A stretch of DNA of 64,000 bases from JAEUOS01 sp040382235. Its GTDB lineage: Bacteria; Pseudomonadota; Gammaproteobacteria; Burkholderiales; JAEUOS01. Shown here piece by piece: positions 54,645 to 63,450 of this stretch. The stretch lies in the NCBI GenBank assembly GCA_040382235.1, contig JBEIFV010000014.1:3688-67687 (forward strand), in the 5' to 3' direction. A model generated the notes under the pieces. It was not told the origin of the DNA and made no database searches. It saw only the letters and a list, made by a program, of their open reading frames with translations. Both the position numbers and the translations under genes were made by a program. Position 1 is the first letter of the stretch. Each line of letters starts with the position of its first letter.

Positions 54645-55646
54645 CTACTCGATGTGCCTGAAAGGCATGGCTTGCCCGCCGAGCAGCAGTGGACCAAGCA
54701 TGCCCGAAGGCCGTGCGCGCACCACAATCGCCTCAGGCGCCATGCGCGAAACCGGCTGGATCGGCGCGGCGCGCATATGCGCATCGGTCGACGCCACCAA
54801 CGGTTGCGCGGCGAGTTCGCCAGCATGTGCAATCGCCGCTGGTGTGGCTGGCGAACCACCACGTACCCGCGCGATAAGCGCTTTCGACGAAGTGCTGAAA
54901 GCCTCGGCCCACGCTGACGCGCCGAGCTGTGCGTCACTCGGGCCCAGAGCCAAATTGAGAGCCAGTGACTTGGGTGTATAGCCGGTCGCCTCCAGCAGCT
55001 TGAAGGCAATCTCGTCGGCTTCTCCGATCTGCCGCTCGCGGCCCGCCGTGGCGGCCACCTGGGACCCCGCAAACGAAATCGCGCTCTTGATCAGACCACT
55101 CCCCGGTAAAACCAGGTTCATCAAAACCGAGGTGACCAGCGAGGCGGTCGAATTGTTGTCATGATGCCCCGCCAGCACGTGCCCCATTTCGCGCGCCACG
55201 ACCAAGGCCAACCAATCGTCGGTTGGCTTCATATTCCAAATGCCGCTGCTCAATGCGATCCGCCCGGTAGCGCTGGACGACGCCGAAGCCTGGAGCGAAT
55301 CGGCAATGAAAACATCGAAGCGGCCAATGCGCGATGCGGCGTCCGGGTACAGCAGGGCGGATGCCGCGGACAAGCCATCGGAAATCCGCCGCAGTTGCTG
55401 CTCGAACGCCGCGGTGGTCGCGTCATTCACTTTGCGTGCCGCGGTCGCAAGACTGAACTTGAGATCGGAATGCATCGCAACCAGCGATACCGCAGCCGGT
55501 GCGCCAGGTTGCGCGGCTTCCTCCGCCACTGCTGGACGTGCAAATGCCGACAGCCAGAACAGACTTGCAAGAATGGCAAGTCGCGAGCGGCATGTCATGT
55601 GAAGAGGCTTTTGCGGGATCATGGTTTCGCGTGCAAAATCGCACAT
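54645..55646 (-). CDS. M48-family metalloprotease-like protein lacking the first zinc histidine
   Basis: The ATG at 55646 has a GAGGT site; ATGs at 55622 and 55598 are alternatives. The 333-residue product has a signal peptide (LAILASLFWLSAFARPAVA). The M48 core reads VVAREMGHVLAGHH at residues 149-162 instead of the expected HExxH: residue 152 is Arg (codon CGC at 55193-55191), one base from His. E153, H156 and the downstream E209 in EADEIAFKLLEATGY remain. The protein may be an inactive periplasmic binding or chaperone form, or the change may be recent. Neighbours do not indicate a partner. Confidence 0.8.
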   Translation of the reverse strand: MCDFARETMIPQKPLHMTCRSRLAILASLFWLSAFARPAVAEEAAQPGAPAAVSLVAMHSDLKFSLATAARKVNDATTAAFEQQLRRISDGLSAASALLYPDAASRIGRFDVFIADSLQASASSSATGRIALSSGIWNMKPTDDWLALVVAREMGHVLAGHHDNNSTASLVTSVLMNLVLPGSGLIKSAISFAGSQVAATAGRERQIGEADEIAFKLLEATGYTPKSLALNLALGPSDAQLGASAWAEAFSTSSKALIARVRGGSPATPAAIAHAGELAAQPLVASTDAHMRAAPIQPVSRMAPEAIVVRARPSGMLGPLLLGGQAMPFRHIE

Positions 55647-56292
55647 CGGACCTCAATCCTACCGGCAAATACTCACCTGCAACAAGAGCTTTCGGGCAAA
55701 AAAGTCTTTCAAATCATTGGTTTATGAACATTTAACGTTCTGACACAAGGCCTTGTCGCCGTAACTTAATGTGTTTTATTTAAAGTATTTTCTACATTAA
55801 AACCGCGCCGTACCGTTCGCACGACGCGCGGCGATCGATACAGCGAGCGCCCGCGAATTTTCCTGCCGCAGACTCCCTTCCCGGGCCTTGACCTGCCGCC
55901 GGTAACCGTTCCGGCAGGGGCACGTGCTGCCCTTTATCAATCATGAACTTTTGAAGTCGCGCCGCCGCAAACTGGACCCGCCGCCCGCACCAAAACAATG
56001 CGTGAAGCTACTTTGAGTGCATGCGAAGGCAAGGCGGGCGCGACTCGAATTGCTCGCCGGCTGTCGGCTGCAGGGCCTCGTGCGTGAAATTTCGCCTGAG
56101 CGACGACGAGGTTTGCCCAGCTTGAATATCCGCAGCCCGAAAACGGCCAGGAACCCGGTTCAAACTTGGCCGCTGCGGCCAATTTAGCTCGAACCTCCCA
56201 GTCAACCCGGCTGCCTGCCTGCTCACCATCGAGACAACTCGTTGACCAGGCAAGCCTGCGGGCGGGCGAAACTGCCCACTGCCAGATCTGCC
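55647..56292. other. Gene-free stretch between two minus-strand genes
   Basis: About 645 bp without a supported gene. The first part (55720-55800) is strongly AT-rich and probably carries the promoter of the M48-like gene; it includes an imperfect inverted repeat GAAC-N7-GTTC at 55726-55740. The rest is GC-rich. Short frames there have no ribosome site, recognisable domain or consistent codon bias. Confidence 0.5.
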
Positions 56293-56535
56293 TTAGGCAG
56301 GAAACGGCGCCAGTTCGATTTCCTCTTCCTTGACGCCCATGGCGAGCGCCATGTCCTTGAGCGATTCATCGGAAATAGCCACTACCGCATAGCCGGCGAT
56401 AACTTCCGCACCCTTGGACTCGAGAAATGCACGCGCCATCGACTCGCTGTCCCACACCACGACCGCATCGGGGCCGGATTCGCGCAGTCGCGCGCACATC
56501 GGAACGCGATCCTCTTTGTACACAATGGCAAACAT
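56293..56535 (-). CDS. Small conserved hypothetical protein
   Basis: The 80-residue protein (MFAIVYKEDRVPMCARLRESG) has no membrane segment and mixed alpha/beta character, ending KEEEIELAPFPA. A clear GGAGAGG ribosome site precedes the ATG. I do not recognise a family. It stands alone, with 273 bp before the ybiB start on the other strand. Confidence 0.6.
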   Translation of the reverse strand: MFAIVYKEDRVPMCARLRESGPDAVVVWDSESMARAFLESKGAEVIAGYAVVAISDESLKDMALAMGVKEEEIELAPFPA

Positions 56536-56808
56536 GCGGCCTCTCCATGGAAGTGCTACGCGATCCAGTCTTAAGTTTACAAAAGAATGGCCCCGCTTGT
56601 AGCCCGCGCCCTCTTGCGTTGCAACATAGGCCTGGCATGGCAGTTGCGTCAGCGTTCAAGCGTGCGCAGCAAACACCCGGAGACCTGTAGTGATAACGAT
56701 ATCGAAGGTGCAAACATTCCTGATTCCAGGAAAGTCCAAGCGCCTGCCTGCATGGCCTGCACGTAAGTTGCCGGCACCACGTGCCAAGGCATTCTCTGCT
56801 GTTGGCCA

Positions 56809-57804
56809 ATGATATCGTTCACGGCATATCTCAAGGAAATCGGCCGCGGTGAACGCAGTTCGCGTGACCTGGAGTACAACGAAGCCCACTGCCTGTTTGG
56901 CGCGATGCTCGATGGTGGCGTGCCCGACCTCGAGCTCGGCGCCATCCTGCAATCGCTGCGCTTCAAGACCGAGGCCCTGCAGGAGCTGCTGGGCTTTCAC
57001 GCCGCCCTGGACGAACGCATCGCGCAACTCAAATCGCCTGAAGCCGAATTCAAGCCAGTGGTCATACCGAGCTACAACGGCGCCCGGCGCCAGGCCAACC
57101 TGATGCCGCTGTTGGTGATGTTGCTCAAGCGCCTTGGCATTCCAGTACTGATCCATGGCGTGCTCGAAAGCGAAGGCCGCGTCGCCGCCGCGTATGTGCT
57201 TCGGGAACTCGGCATCCTGCCGCAGGCCAACAGCCGTGTGGCCCAGGAAGTCCTTGCGCGTGACGGGGTTGCCTTCGTGCCTATCGGCGCGCTGTCGCCC
57301 GGCCTGTCCAACCTGCTCTCGATTCGCAACCGGATCGGGCTGCGAAACTGTGCGCACACGATAGCCAAATTGATCGACCCGTTCTCGGCCGACGGCGCCG
57401 GCGGACTGCGCATGGTCAGCGTGACCCACCCCGCTTACGCGGACAAGATGCGTGATTTCTTCGCCGAAAGCACCGGCGCGGCATTGCTGATGCGCGGCAC
57501 CGAAGGCGAAGCTTTTGCCAACCCCAGGCGGCGGCCGCAAATCGAGTTTTTCACCGGCGGCAATTCCGAAGTCCTGTTCGAGGCCGAGAACGGCGTGAAC
57601 AAGAACCTGCCCACGCTGCCGGAGCAATGTGATGCGAAGACCACCGCAGCCTGGATTCGCGCCACCCTTCAGGGCGAGCATCCGATCCCGCTTCCCCTGA
57701 TCAACCAGCTGGCATGCTGCCTCTACGCAACCGGTTACTGCAGCGATCTTGCGCAAGCCAAGGCTGTCGCCGCGATCAAGGCGCGCGCTTCGCAGACCGC
57801 TTAG
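56809..57804 (+). CDS. ybiB: YbiB (TrpD2) family DNA-binding protein
   Basis: The 331-residue protein resembles anthranilate phosphoribosyltransferase in its fold (HCLFGAMLDGGVPDLELGAILQSLRFK at the start; NLMPLLVMLLKRLGIPVLIHG in the middle) but lacks the GTGGD motif for PRPP binding. That is the YbiB/TrpD2 pattern, a family reported to bind nucleic acid rather than make tryptophan. In E. coli ybiB is linked to the SOS response; no LexA box was evident here. Confidence 0.9.
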   Translation: MISFTAYLKEIGRGERSSRDLEYNEAHCLFGAMLDGGVPDLELGAILQSLRFKTEALQELLGFHAALDERIAQLKSPEAEFKPVVIPSYNGARRQANLMPLLVMLLKRLGIPVLIHGVLESEGRVAAAYVLRELGILPQANSRVAQEVLARDGVAFVPIGALSPGLSNLLSIRNRIGLRNCAHTIAKLIDPFSADGAGGLRMVSVTHPAYADKMRDFFAESTGAALLMRGTEGEAFANPRRRPQIEFFTGGNSEVLFEAENGVNKNLPTLPEQCDAKTTAAWIRATLQGEHPIPLPLINQLACCLYATGYCSDLAQAKAVAAIKARASQTA

Positions 57805-57900
57805 CCCGGCCCCGCCAATACGTGCCCGCAAGATCAGCGCGCCTCGTATGCAGTTTCCAGCATTCGCACCTGAGCCGGTGCGACTTCGAGCCCTGGCTGG

Positions 57901-59196
57901 CTAAATCTTGAGCACCTGCGGCAACCACAGGCTGATGGCGGGAAACGCCACCAGGATCGCCAAGCGAATTACGTCGGCAACCACGAAAGGGGTCACACCG
58001 CGAAATATCGTCGCGGTCGAAACCGAGGGCAACAGGCTGCGCACCACGAACATGTTCATGCCCACCGGCGGCGAGATCAGGCCGATCTCCACCACCACCA
58101 CGATGATGATGCCGAACCACACCGGGTCGAAGCCGAGGCCCACCACCAGCGGAAAGAAAATCGGCACGGTCAGCAGAATCATCGACAGCTCTTCCATCGC
58201 GGTACCCAGCACCACGTAAATCACGCAGATCGCGATCATCACCACCATCGGGCTGATCTGATACTGCGCGACGAAATCGCGCAAATCGTTCGGCATCGAG
58301 GTGAAATTGATGAAGTTGGCGAAGATCAGTGCGCCGATCAGGATCAAAAACAGCATCGCCGTCGTACGCGCGCTTTCGACCAGGACCTCGTAGAGGATTT
58401 TCCAGGTCAAGGTGCGCCGCGTCAGGGCGAAAACAAAAGCCCCGAACGCGCCCACCCCGGCGCCCTCGGTGGCAGTGAAGAGCCCGCCGTAGATTCCGCC
58501 CATTACAACCATGAACAGCACCACCACGCCCCAGATACCGCGTACCGCGACATAGCGCTCGCGCCAGCTTGCACGCTTGTCGCGCGGTCCGGCCGCCGGA
58601 TTGCGCCAAGTGATGTACTGCACCGCCAGGCAAAGCAGGAATACCGCCAGGATGCCCGGCAACACGCCGGCGGCAAACAGCTTGCCGATGTTGGTCTCGG
58701 TCATGATGCCGTAGATCACCATGATGGTCGAGGGCGGAATCAGGATGCCCAGGGTGCCGCCGGCGGCAATCGCCCCGGTCGCCAGTTCGTCGCTGTAACC
58801 GACGTCCTTCATTGACGGATAAGCCACCTTGGTCATGGTGGCAGCCGTGGCGATCGACGAACCGCAGATCGCGCCAAAACCGGCGCAGGCCATCACGGTG
58901 GCCATCGCCAGGCCACCGCGCAAATGGCCGACAAAGGTATGCGCGGCCTTATACAACTCGCGCGCCATCCCGGCCTTGGTGACGAAATTGCCCATCAGGA
59001 TGAACAGTGGAATCACCGACAGGGTGATCTGGAAGCCGGATTCCCACAAGGTCGCCGCCACCGACGCCATCGCCGGATTGACGCCCTTCAGGATGGCCAG
59101 CCCGGCAAACCCGGTCAGGCCCATCGCCAGCGCGATCGGCACCCGCCCGAAGGCGAGCAGCAACATCACGGCAAAACCGATCAGGGCGGGGGTCAT
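57901..59196 (-). CDS. dctM: TRAP transporter large permease DctM
   Basis: The ATG at 59196 overlaps the DctQ stop by 4 bp and gives 431 residues. It has 12 or more membrane segments with the DctM blocks IPLFILMGNFVTKAGMARELY, AGFGAICGSSIATAATMTKVAYPSMK, AAGGTLGILIPPSTIMVIYG and LISPPVGMNMFVV. It forms the channel part of a sodium-driven tripartite transporter with DctQ and DctP. Confidence 0.95.
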   Translation of the reverse strand: MTPALIGFAVMLLLAFGRVPIALAMGLTGFAGLAILKGVNPAMASVAATLWESGFQITLSVIPLFILMGNFVTKAGMARELYKAAHTFVGHLRGGLAMATVMACAGFGAICGSSIATAATMTKVAYPSMKDVGYSDELATGAIAAGGTLGILIPPSTIMVIYGIMTETNIGKLFAAGVLPGILAVFLLCLAVQYITWRNPAAGPRDKRASWRERYVAVRGIWGVVVLFMVVMGGIYGGLFTATEGAGVGAFGAFVFALTRRTLTWKILYEVLVESARTTAMLFLILIGALIFANFINFTSMPNDLRDFVAQYQISPMVVMIAICVIYVVLGTAMEELSMILLTVPIFFPLVVGLGFDPVWFGIIIVVVVEIGLISPPVGMNMFVVRSLLPSVSTATIFRGVTPFVVADVIRLAILVAFPAISLWLPQVLKI

Positions 59197-59681
59197 ATCG
59201 CGGTCCCGCCGTCGTCGTCCGACGGCGGCACAAACATCAAAGCCACATGGATCAGCGCGGTCACCACCAGCATCGCCAGCAGGAAGTAGGCCACCGGCGC
59301 CAGTTCGATCTTCAGCACGCTGGTGGTGTCGCCGGCCTCGACCACCCGGGTCACACGCTTGCTGTAGAACATCCACGCCATGCCGAACATGGTCACCGCG
59401 CACAAGCCGTTGGCAAATGCATCCAGCCCGCGCCGCACGGTGTGCGACATGTAGCCTTCAAGGGTATCGATCACGATATGCTGGCGCGCCTTGGTGACCA
59501 GCGGCAGCCCGGCGAAGATCAGCATGGCCAGCAGGATTTCGACCATTTCAACGCCACCGCGAATCGGCACGTCGAGTTTGCGGCCGATTACGTCCGCCGT
59601 GGTCAGCAGCATGAGCACGAACAATATCAATGACGCGGAAACGCCGAGAATGCGATGAAGCCAGACCTCGATTTGCTTCAT
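59193..59681 (-). CDS. dctQ: TRAP transporter small permease DctQ
   Basis: The ATG at 59681 (MKQIEVWLHRILGV) after GAAGG gives 162 residues; the longer frame is unsupported. Four membrane segments and the DctQ pattern ADVIGRKLDVPIRGGVEMVEILLAMLIFAGLPLVTKARQHI are clear. It links the binding protein to the large permease. About 207 bp separate it from dctP. Confidence 0.93.
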   Translation of the reverse strand: MKQIEVWLHRILGVSASLILFVLMLLTTADVIGRKLDVPIRGGVEMVEILLAMLIFAGLPLVTKARQHIVIDTLEGYMSHTVRRGLDAFANGLCAVTMFGMAWMFYSKRVTRVVEAGDTTSVLKIELAPVAYFLLAMLVVTALIHVALMFVPPSDDDGGTAI

Positions 59682-59888
59682 GCCTTCGGCCTTCGCCCTT
59701 GCCGCAACTTGCGCCCCCAAGCTTCCAAGGTGCGGATCATGTGCGCCCAATGCGCTGAAATTCGCGCGCACCAGCGGTCATATGGCAGCCCGGCCCGGAC
59801 TGGCGAACCCTGCCGAGCCGAATCCAGGCCGCACGGTGCCGCAGCGCTTGCGAGTCTTGATGAGCCACCAAAGCGCCGCAGGCCGGAT

Positions 59889-60911
59889 CTATCTGCTTTG
59901 CGCCACGCGTACCAGTTCGGCGCGGAACTCGCTCAACACCTTGTCGCCATCAATCCCCTTTGCCTTGGCCGCCTTGATCCACTCCTGCACCAAAGGCTCG
60001 GTACGCTTGCGCAAATCCGCCACGAATTCCGGGCTGGCGTTCTGGATATTGGCGCCGGCTGCGCGCAAGGCGTCCCAACCGTTCTTGTCGGCCACATCCC
60101 ACGCCTTGCCTGCAAGGACGGCGATGGCTTCGCCCGAAATCGACTCGATCGCAGCCTGATCCTGCTTGGACAGCTTGTTCCACTTGTCTTCGTTCATGAA
60201 AAAACCGAAAGAGGACGAGTAAAAGCCGCCGGGGAATACGGTGGCGAACTTGACCACCTTGTCCAGTTTGAAGGACGTGATGGATTCAGACGGAAAGAAC
60301 GTACCGTCAGCCACCCCCGAGGCCAGCAACTCGTAGGACTCCGGTGCGGGTTTCACAAACGGCGACGCGCCCAGCACCTTGGCGGCCTGCTCGGAAATGC
60401 CGCCGCCCGAGCGAATCTTGGCTCCCGCCAGGTCGGCGACCGAATTGATCGGCTTCTTGACCATGAACATCTGCCCGGGACCGTGGGTGAACACGCCCAG
60501 AAGCTTCACGCCCTTGTACTCACCCGCCTTGTGCAGGTGCTTCCAGTGAATCCTAGAATAGGCGATCGAGTTTATTTCCGCCGTGGCGCCGGCACCCGGC
60601 AACTCCGCCAGCAGCGGCAGCGGGTGACGCGCCGGCGTGTAACTGGCCGTCACGTACGATACATCGACCAGTCCGTCGCGCACGCCGTCGAAGGTACCAA
60701 ATGCGGAGATCGGGTGCTTGGGCAGCATCTGCATCTTGACCCGGCCGTTGGTCACGCGCTCGACCTCGCGGCCCCAGACCGCCAGCACATCACGCGTCAA
60801 GGCATGCGAGGGTGGAACCCAACTCGACATGGTCAAGGTGGTCTGGCCAAACGCGGGGGCGGCCCCGAAGCCAAACGCTATTGAAAGCGCCGCCAATAGT
60901 TTCAGTTTCAT
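59889..60911 (-). CDS. dctP: TRAP transporter substrate-binding protein DctP
   Basis: The 340-residue protein has a signal peptide (LLAALSIAFGFGAAPAFG-Q) and a DctP fold: SWVPPSHALTRDVLAVWGREVERVTNGRV, and LAGAKIRSGGGISEQAAKVLGASPFVKPAPESYELLASGVADG with the conserved Arg-167 region that binds carboxylates. It is the periplasmic receptor of the TRAP system. Its specificity is unknown, but the gene lies directly downstream of an aromatic hydroxylase cluster. A TATAAT promoter and a palindrome lie upstream. Confidence 0.95.
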   Translation of the reverse strand: MKLKLLAALSIAFGFGAAPAFGQTTLTMSSWVPPSHALTRDVLAVWGREVERVTNGRVKMQMLPKHPISAFGTFDGVRDGLVDVSYVTASYTPARHPLPLLAELPGAGATAEINSIAYSRIHWKHLHKAGEYKGVKLLGVFTHGPGQMFMVKKPINSVADLAGAKIRSGGGISEQAAKVLGASPFVKPAPESYELLASGVADGTFFPSESITSFKLDKVVKFATVFPGGFYSSSFGFFMNEDKWNKLSKQDQAAIESISGEAIAVLAGKAWDVADKNGWDALRAAGANIQNASPEFVADLRKRTEPLVQEWIKAAKAKGIDGDKVLSEFRAELVRVAQSR

Positions 60912-60960
60912 TGCGCAGTCTCCTGATTGAGCGATGGAAATCGGTTAAAAATGAATAAAC

Positions 60961-60976
60961 CGACCATGCGGTCGGC
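60961..60976. promoter_or_regulatory. Palindrome CCGACC-N4-GGTCGG just downstream of the dctP promoter
   Basis: Exact 6-bp arms around ATGC, about 15-20 bases downstream of the minus-strand -10 box, which is a repressor-like position. The form resembles TetR-family operators. In the minus direction it is also followed by a T-rich stretch, so a weak terminator for the upstream genes is an alternative. Confidence 0.45.
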
Positions 60977-60987
60977 TTTTTCTTGGA

Positions 60988-61017
60988 TTATAGCCGGATC
61001 GACCCGCGCCGCTCAAC
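60988..61017 (-). promoter_or_regulatory. Candidate dctP promoter
   Basis: On the minus strand a perfect TATAAT (60988-60993) is preceded by TTGAGC (61012-61017) with an 18-bp spacer. The expected start is near 60981, about 70 bases before the dctP ATG. The TRAP genes could therefore be transcribed separately from the upstream catabolic genes. Confidence 0.5.
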
Positions 61018-61054
61018 AAAGTGCGCACTGCAATCGCCTGGATTCGGAGCAGCG

Positions 61055-61531
61055 CTAAAGCACCGTGTAAACGTCGTAAATCACATGCGATTTGGTGCGC
61101 ATGCCTGAGCCCACCAGAATTTGCGAATTGAGCCAGGCGTAGCGTGCGTCACCGGTCTCGATCAAGGGTGTCATCCTGAAATAGTAGGTCGACGGATCGA
61201 CCACCTCGCCCGAAAAAAGCCGCGCGATCACCGCAGGCGCGCCGTGCCGGAAACCGAAATTGCGCACAAAGAGCAGCGCGCCGTCGTCGGTTTGCATGGT
61301 GAAGCGTGCCTCAAGCTGCGCCACACCATCGCCGCGAATCACCTGCCAGTCGGCGCCGCCGGCCAGCACGCTGCCACGCAATCGCGCGCCACTGAATTCA
61401 CCACCGGTGATATTGATGATGCGGCGCTCGCCTGCCGCCTGTGGCGTAGGTCCGAACAGCTGCGGGCGATCGACGCTGATCAAGGCTCGATACAAGAGCG
61501 ACAGGCTGGGCGCAACCGGCTGAAACTCCAC
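61055..61531 (-). CDS. DUF3237 family protein
   Basis: A GTG at 61531, two bases after the DUF2783 stop, gives 158 residues, the usual DUF3237 size; an extension to 61606 would overlap the neighbour. Typical segments are GERRIINITGGEFSGARLRGSVLAGGADWQVIRGDG and RTKSHVIYDVYTVL. The family is a beta-barrel-like fold of unknown function, often next to aromatic or steroid catabolic genes, as here. Confidence 0.88.
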   Translation of the reverse strand: MEFQPVAPSLSLLYRALISVDRPQLFGPTPQAAGERRIINITGGEFSGARLRGSVLAGGADWQVIRGDGVAQLEARFTMQTDDGALLFVRNFGFRHGAPAVIARLFSGEVVDPSTYYFRMTPLIETGDARYAWLNSQILVGSGMRTKSHVIYDVYTVL

Positions 61532-61532
61532 T

Positions 61533-61739
61533 TCAAGCGCCCGCAGCTTTGGCCGCGAAAGGCTTGCGCGCGGCTTCGATGCAGGCGGCCAGTACTGTCT
61601 GATCACCCACCTGGTTGGCCAGCAACAGCAGCAGGCGCGCGTTGAACTGGGCGCTCTCGGCCTCGTTCAGCCCGTGGTGCGCATTCACCAGTTGCTCATA
61701 GAAAGCGTCGTGGTCACTGAAATTGAGCGTGGTTTTCAC
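61533..61739 (-). CDS. DUF2783 small protein
   Basis: The 68-residue protein starts at a GTG overlapping the hydroxylase stop (GTGA) and ends 2 bp before the DUF3237 gene. It reads NFSDHDAFYEQLVNAHHGLNEAESAQFNARLLLLLANQVGD, the DUF2783 pattern. These small proteins typically accompany MhpA-like flavin hydroxylases; their role is unknown. Confidence 0.88.
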   Translation of the reverse strand: MKTTLNFSDHDAFYEQLVNAHHGLNEAESAQFNARLLLLLANQVGDQTVLAACIEAARKPFAAKAAGA

Positions 61740-63439
61740 TTGGCAATTCCCATACCGCCATCGCGCAGCGCTGCGCCAAGCGCGGCCTTGACCTTGGCAA
61801 GAGTGGGGTGGACGATACGTGCCGCCAGATGCATATCGGGTCGCAGCAGACAGAACGTCGGCCGGCCGTCGGTTGCACCCAATGCGCCAGCCAGTTTGCC
61901 ACCGGGATCGCGTATCGCCGACAAACCCAATGCATCGCCATCGACCTCGAGCATGCGCAGCACCGGAGCGCAGGCGTTCGCATGACGGATCACCGCAGCA
62001 GACAGTGTCGCATCGGCGTTGCTCCAGATGCCCACAAACGCCGCGGCGCCGCGAAAAAGATCCACCAGTGCACCCGTGTTGCCATCGGGCAGGGTCATTG
62101 GCACGTTCTGCACCGCCTCGCCAATCGAAGCGTTGCGCACCTTGTGCTTCTGTGCGTGCGAACTTGGAGGCTTGCCGTAGATGAACGAGTTGGACAGCCG
62201 ACCCGTATTGCACAGGTTGCGCGCAAACGGAAACTCGCGCGCCAGGCCGAGCACGGCGTCGCGCAGCAGCTTCTCGGCAGGCGACTCCGGCTGCAGGAAG
62301 CGAGCGGTGCGGCGCGTGGTCATGATGTTGAATTGCGCCGCCGGCCGGCGTTCCGCGCCATAGCTGTCGAGCAGGGCCTCCGGCGCCTGGGCCCCGAGCA
62401 CCAGTGCGAGCTTCCAGCCCAGATTGTCGGCATCCTGGATACCGCTGTTGCCGCCGCGTGCGCCGAACGGGCTCATGGCGTGCGCGCTGTCGCCCAGGAA
62501 GAAAGTGCGCCCGACCCTGAACGAATCGATCAACTGCGCACGGTAGGAATATGGCCCGACCCACACCAGCTCGAACTCCACATCCTCACCCAGTTGGCGG
62601 CGCAGGCGCTCGGCGGCCACTTCGGGCTTGCTCACATGCTCCAGATCGGTCTCGGGCCCCATCTGGAAATCCATGCGCCAGACATCATCAGCCATCAGGT
62701 GCTGCCACACCGCGCGATTGTCGTTGAACGGCGCTTCCACCCAGGTCCAGCGCTCGATCGGCAGTTTTTGCTTGAAACGCACGTCAGAGATGCACCAGCG
62801 ATCGATGCCGCGCGCCTGGTGGGTATCCAGGCCTAATGAATCGCGCACGAAACTGTTGACACCTGAACAATCGCACACCCAGTCGGCTTCCAGTGCGTAG
62901 CGACCTGCGGGCGTTTCGACCTCGATATGCGCGCCATCGCCGCGATTCTCGAAACCCACCACCTTGGTCTTCCAGCGCAGGTCGGTACGCCCCAGCTCCA
63001 TGATGCGGTCGACCATGAACCATTCGAGATAGAACTGCTGCAGGTTGATGAACGGCGGCTGGCGCGAATCGGAGGCGGCGCCGGCATCGAACTCGTACAC
63101 CACCGCGTCACCGGCCAGCGTCTTGCCGACCGACCACACCACCCCTTTTTCACGAATGCGCTCGTAAATGCCCAGCCGGTCCATCATCTCCAGGGTTTTC
63201 TGGGCATACACGATGCCACGCGAGGACGCGCCGCGCACGCCGATGGTGTTGTCGTCATCCAGCACCACGGCCGACACGCCGCGCTCAGCCAGGTCGCAGG
63301 CCAGCGCCAGACCTGACAACCCGGCGCCGATGATCACCAGCGGATAGCGGCCGACGCGGCCGTCAGTGATCTCGGGAGGGGCGGAGAACGCATATTCAGG
63401 CAGCGCGTAGCCGCCTGGCTGGATCGCGGTTTCGGGCAT
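61736..63439 (-). CDS. MhpA-like FAD-dependent aromatic hydroxylase
   Basis: The 567-residue class A flavin monooxygenase has the FAD motif VIIGAGLSGLALACDLAERG (GxGxxG at residues 38-43), the DG-like central region, and the second FAD motif FLGDSAHAMSPFGARGGNSGIQDADNLGWKLALVL near residue 320. It resembles 3-(3-hydroxyphenyl)propionate hydroxylase-type enzymes that add a hydroxyl ortho to an existing one. Its C-terminal thioredoxin-like domain (about residues 430-567) lacks obvious redox cysteines. The substrate is unknown. It lies 11 bp after the aldolase gene. Confidence 0.9.
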   Translation of the reverse strand: MPETAIQPGGYALPEYAFSAPPEITDGRVGRYPLVIIGAGLSGLALACDLAERGVSAVVLDDDNTIGVRGASSRGIVYAQKTLEMMDRLGIYERIREKGVVWSVGKTLAGDAVVYEFDAGAASDSRQPPFINLQQFYLEWFMVDRIMELGRTDLRWKTKVVGFENRGDGAHIEVETPAGRYALEADWVCDCSGVNSFVRDSLGLDTHQARGIDRWCISDVRFKQKLPIERWTWVEAPFNDNRAVWQHLMADDVWRMDFQMGPETDLEHVSKPEVAAERLRRQLGEDVEFELVWVGPYSYRAQLIDSFRVGRTFFLGDSAHAMSPFGARGGNSGIQDADNLGWKLALVLGAQAPEALLDSYGAERRPAAQFNIMTTRRTARFLQPESPAEKLLRDAVLGLAREFPFARNLCNTGRLSNSFIYGKPPSSHAQKHKVRNASIGEAVQNVPMTLPDGNTGALVDLFRGAAAFVGIWSNADATLSAAVIRHANACAPVLRMLEVDGDALGLSAIRDPGGKLAGALGATDGRPTFCLLRPDMHLAARIVHPTLAKVKAALGAALRDGGMGIAK

Positions 63440-63450
63440 TTTCGAAAAGC

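Noticed and set aside
55726..55740. GAAC-N7-GTTC as a LexA-type SOS box
   Set aside because: The form fits other LexA families better than the betaproteobacterial CTGT-type box, and the imperfect repeat lies in AT-rich sequence where such matches are common.
55792..56253. Short minus-strand frames in the 55.6-56.3 kb gap
   Set aside because: No ribosome site, no family similarity and arginine-rich translations typical of noncoding GC-rich sequence.
60961..60980. Plus-strand intrinsic terminator (hairpin followed by CTTTTTC)
   Set aside because: No plus-strand gene lies upstream to be terminated; the position relative to the minus-strand promoter fits an operator better.
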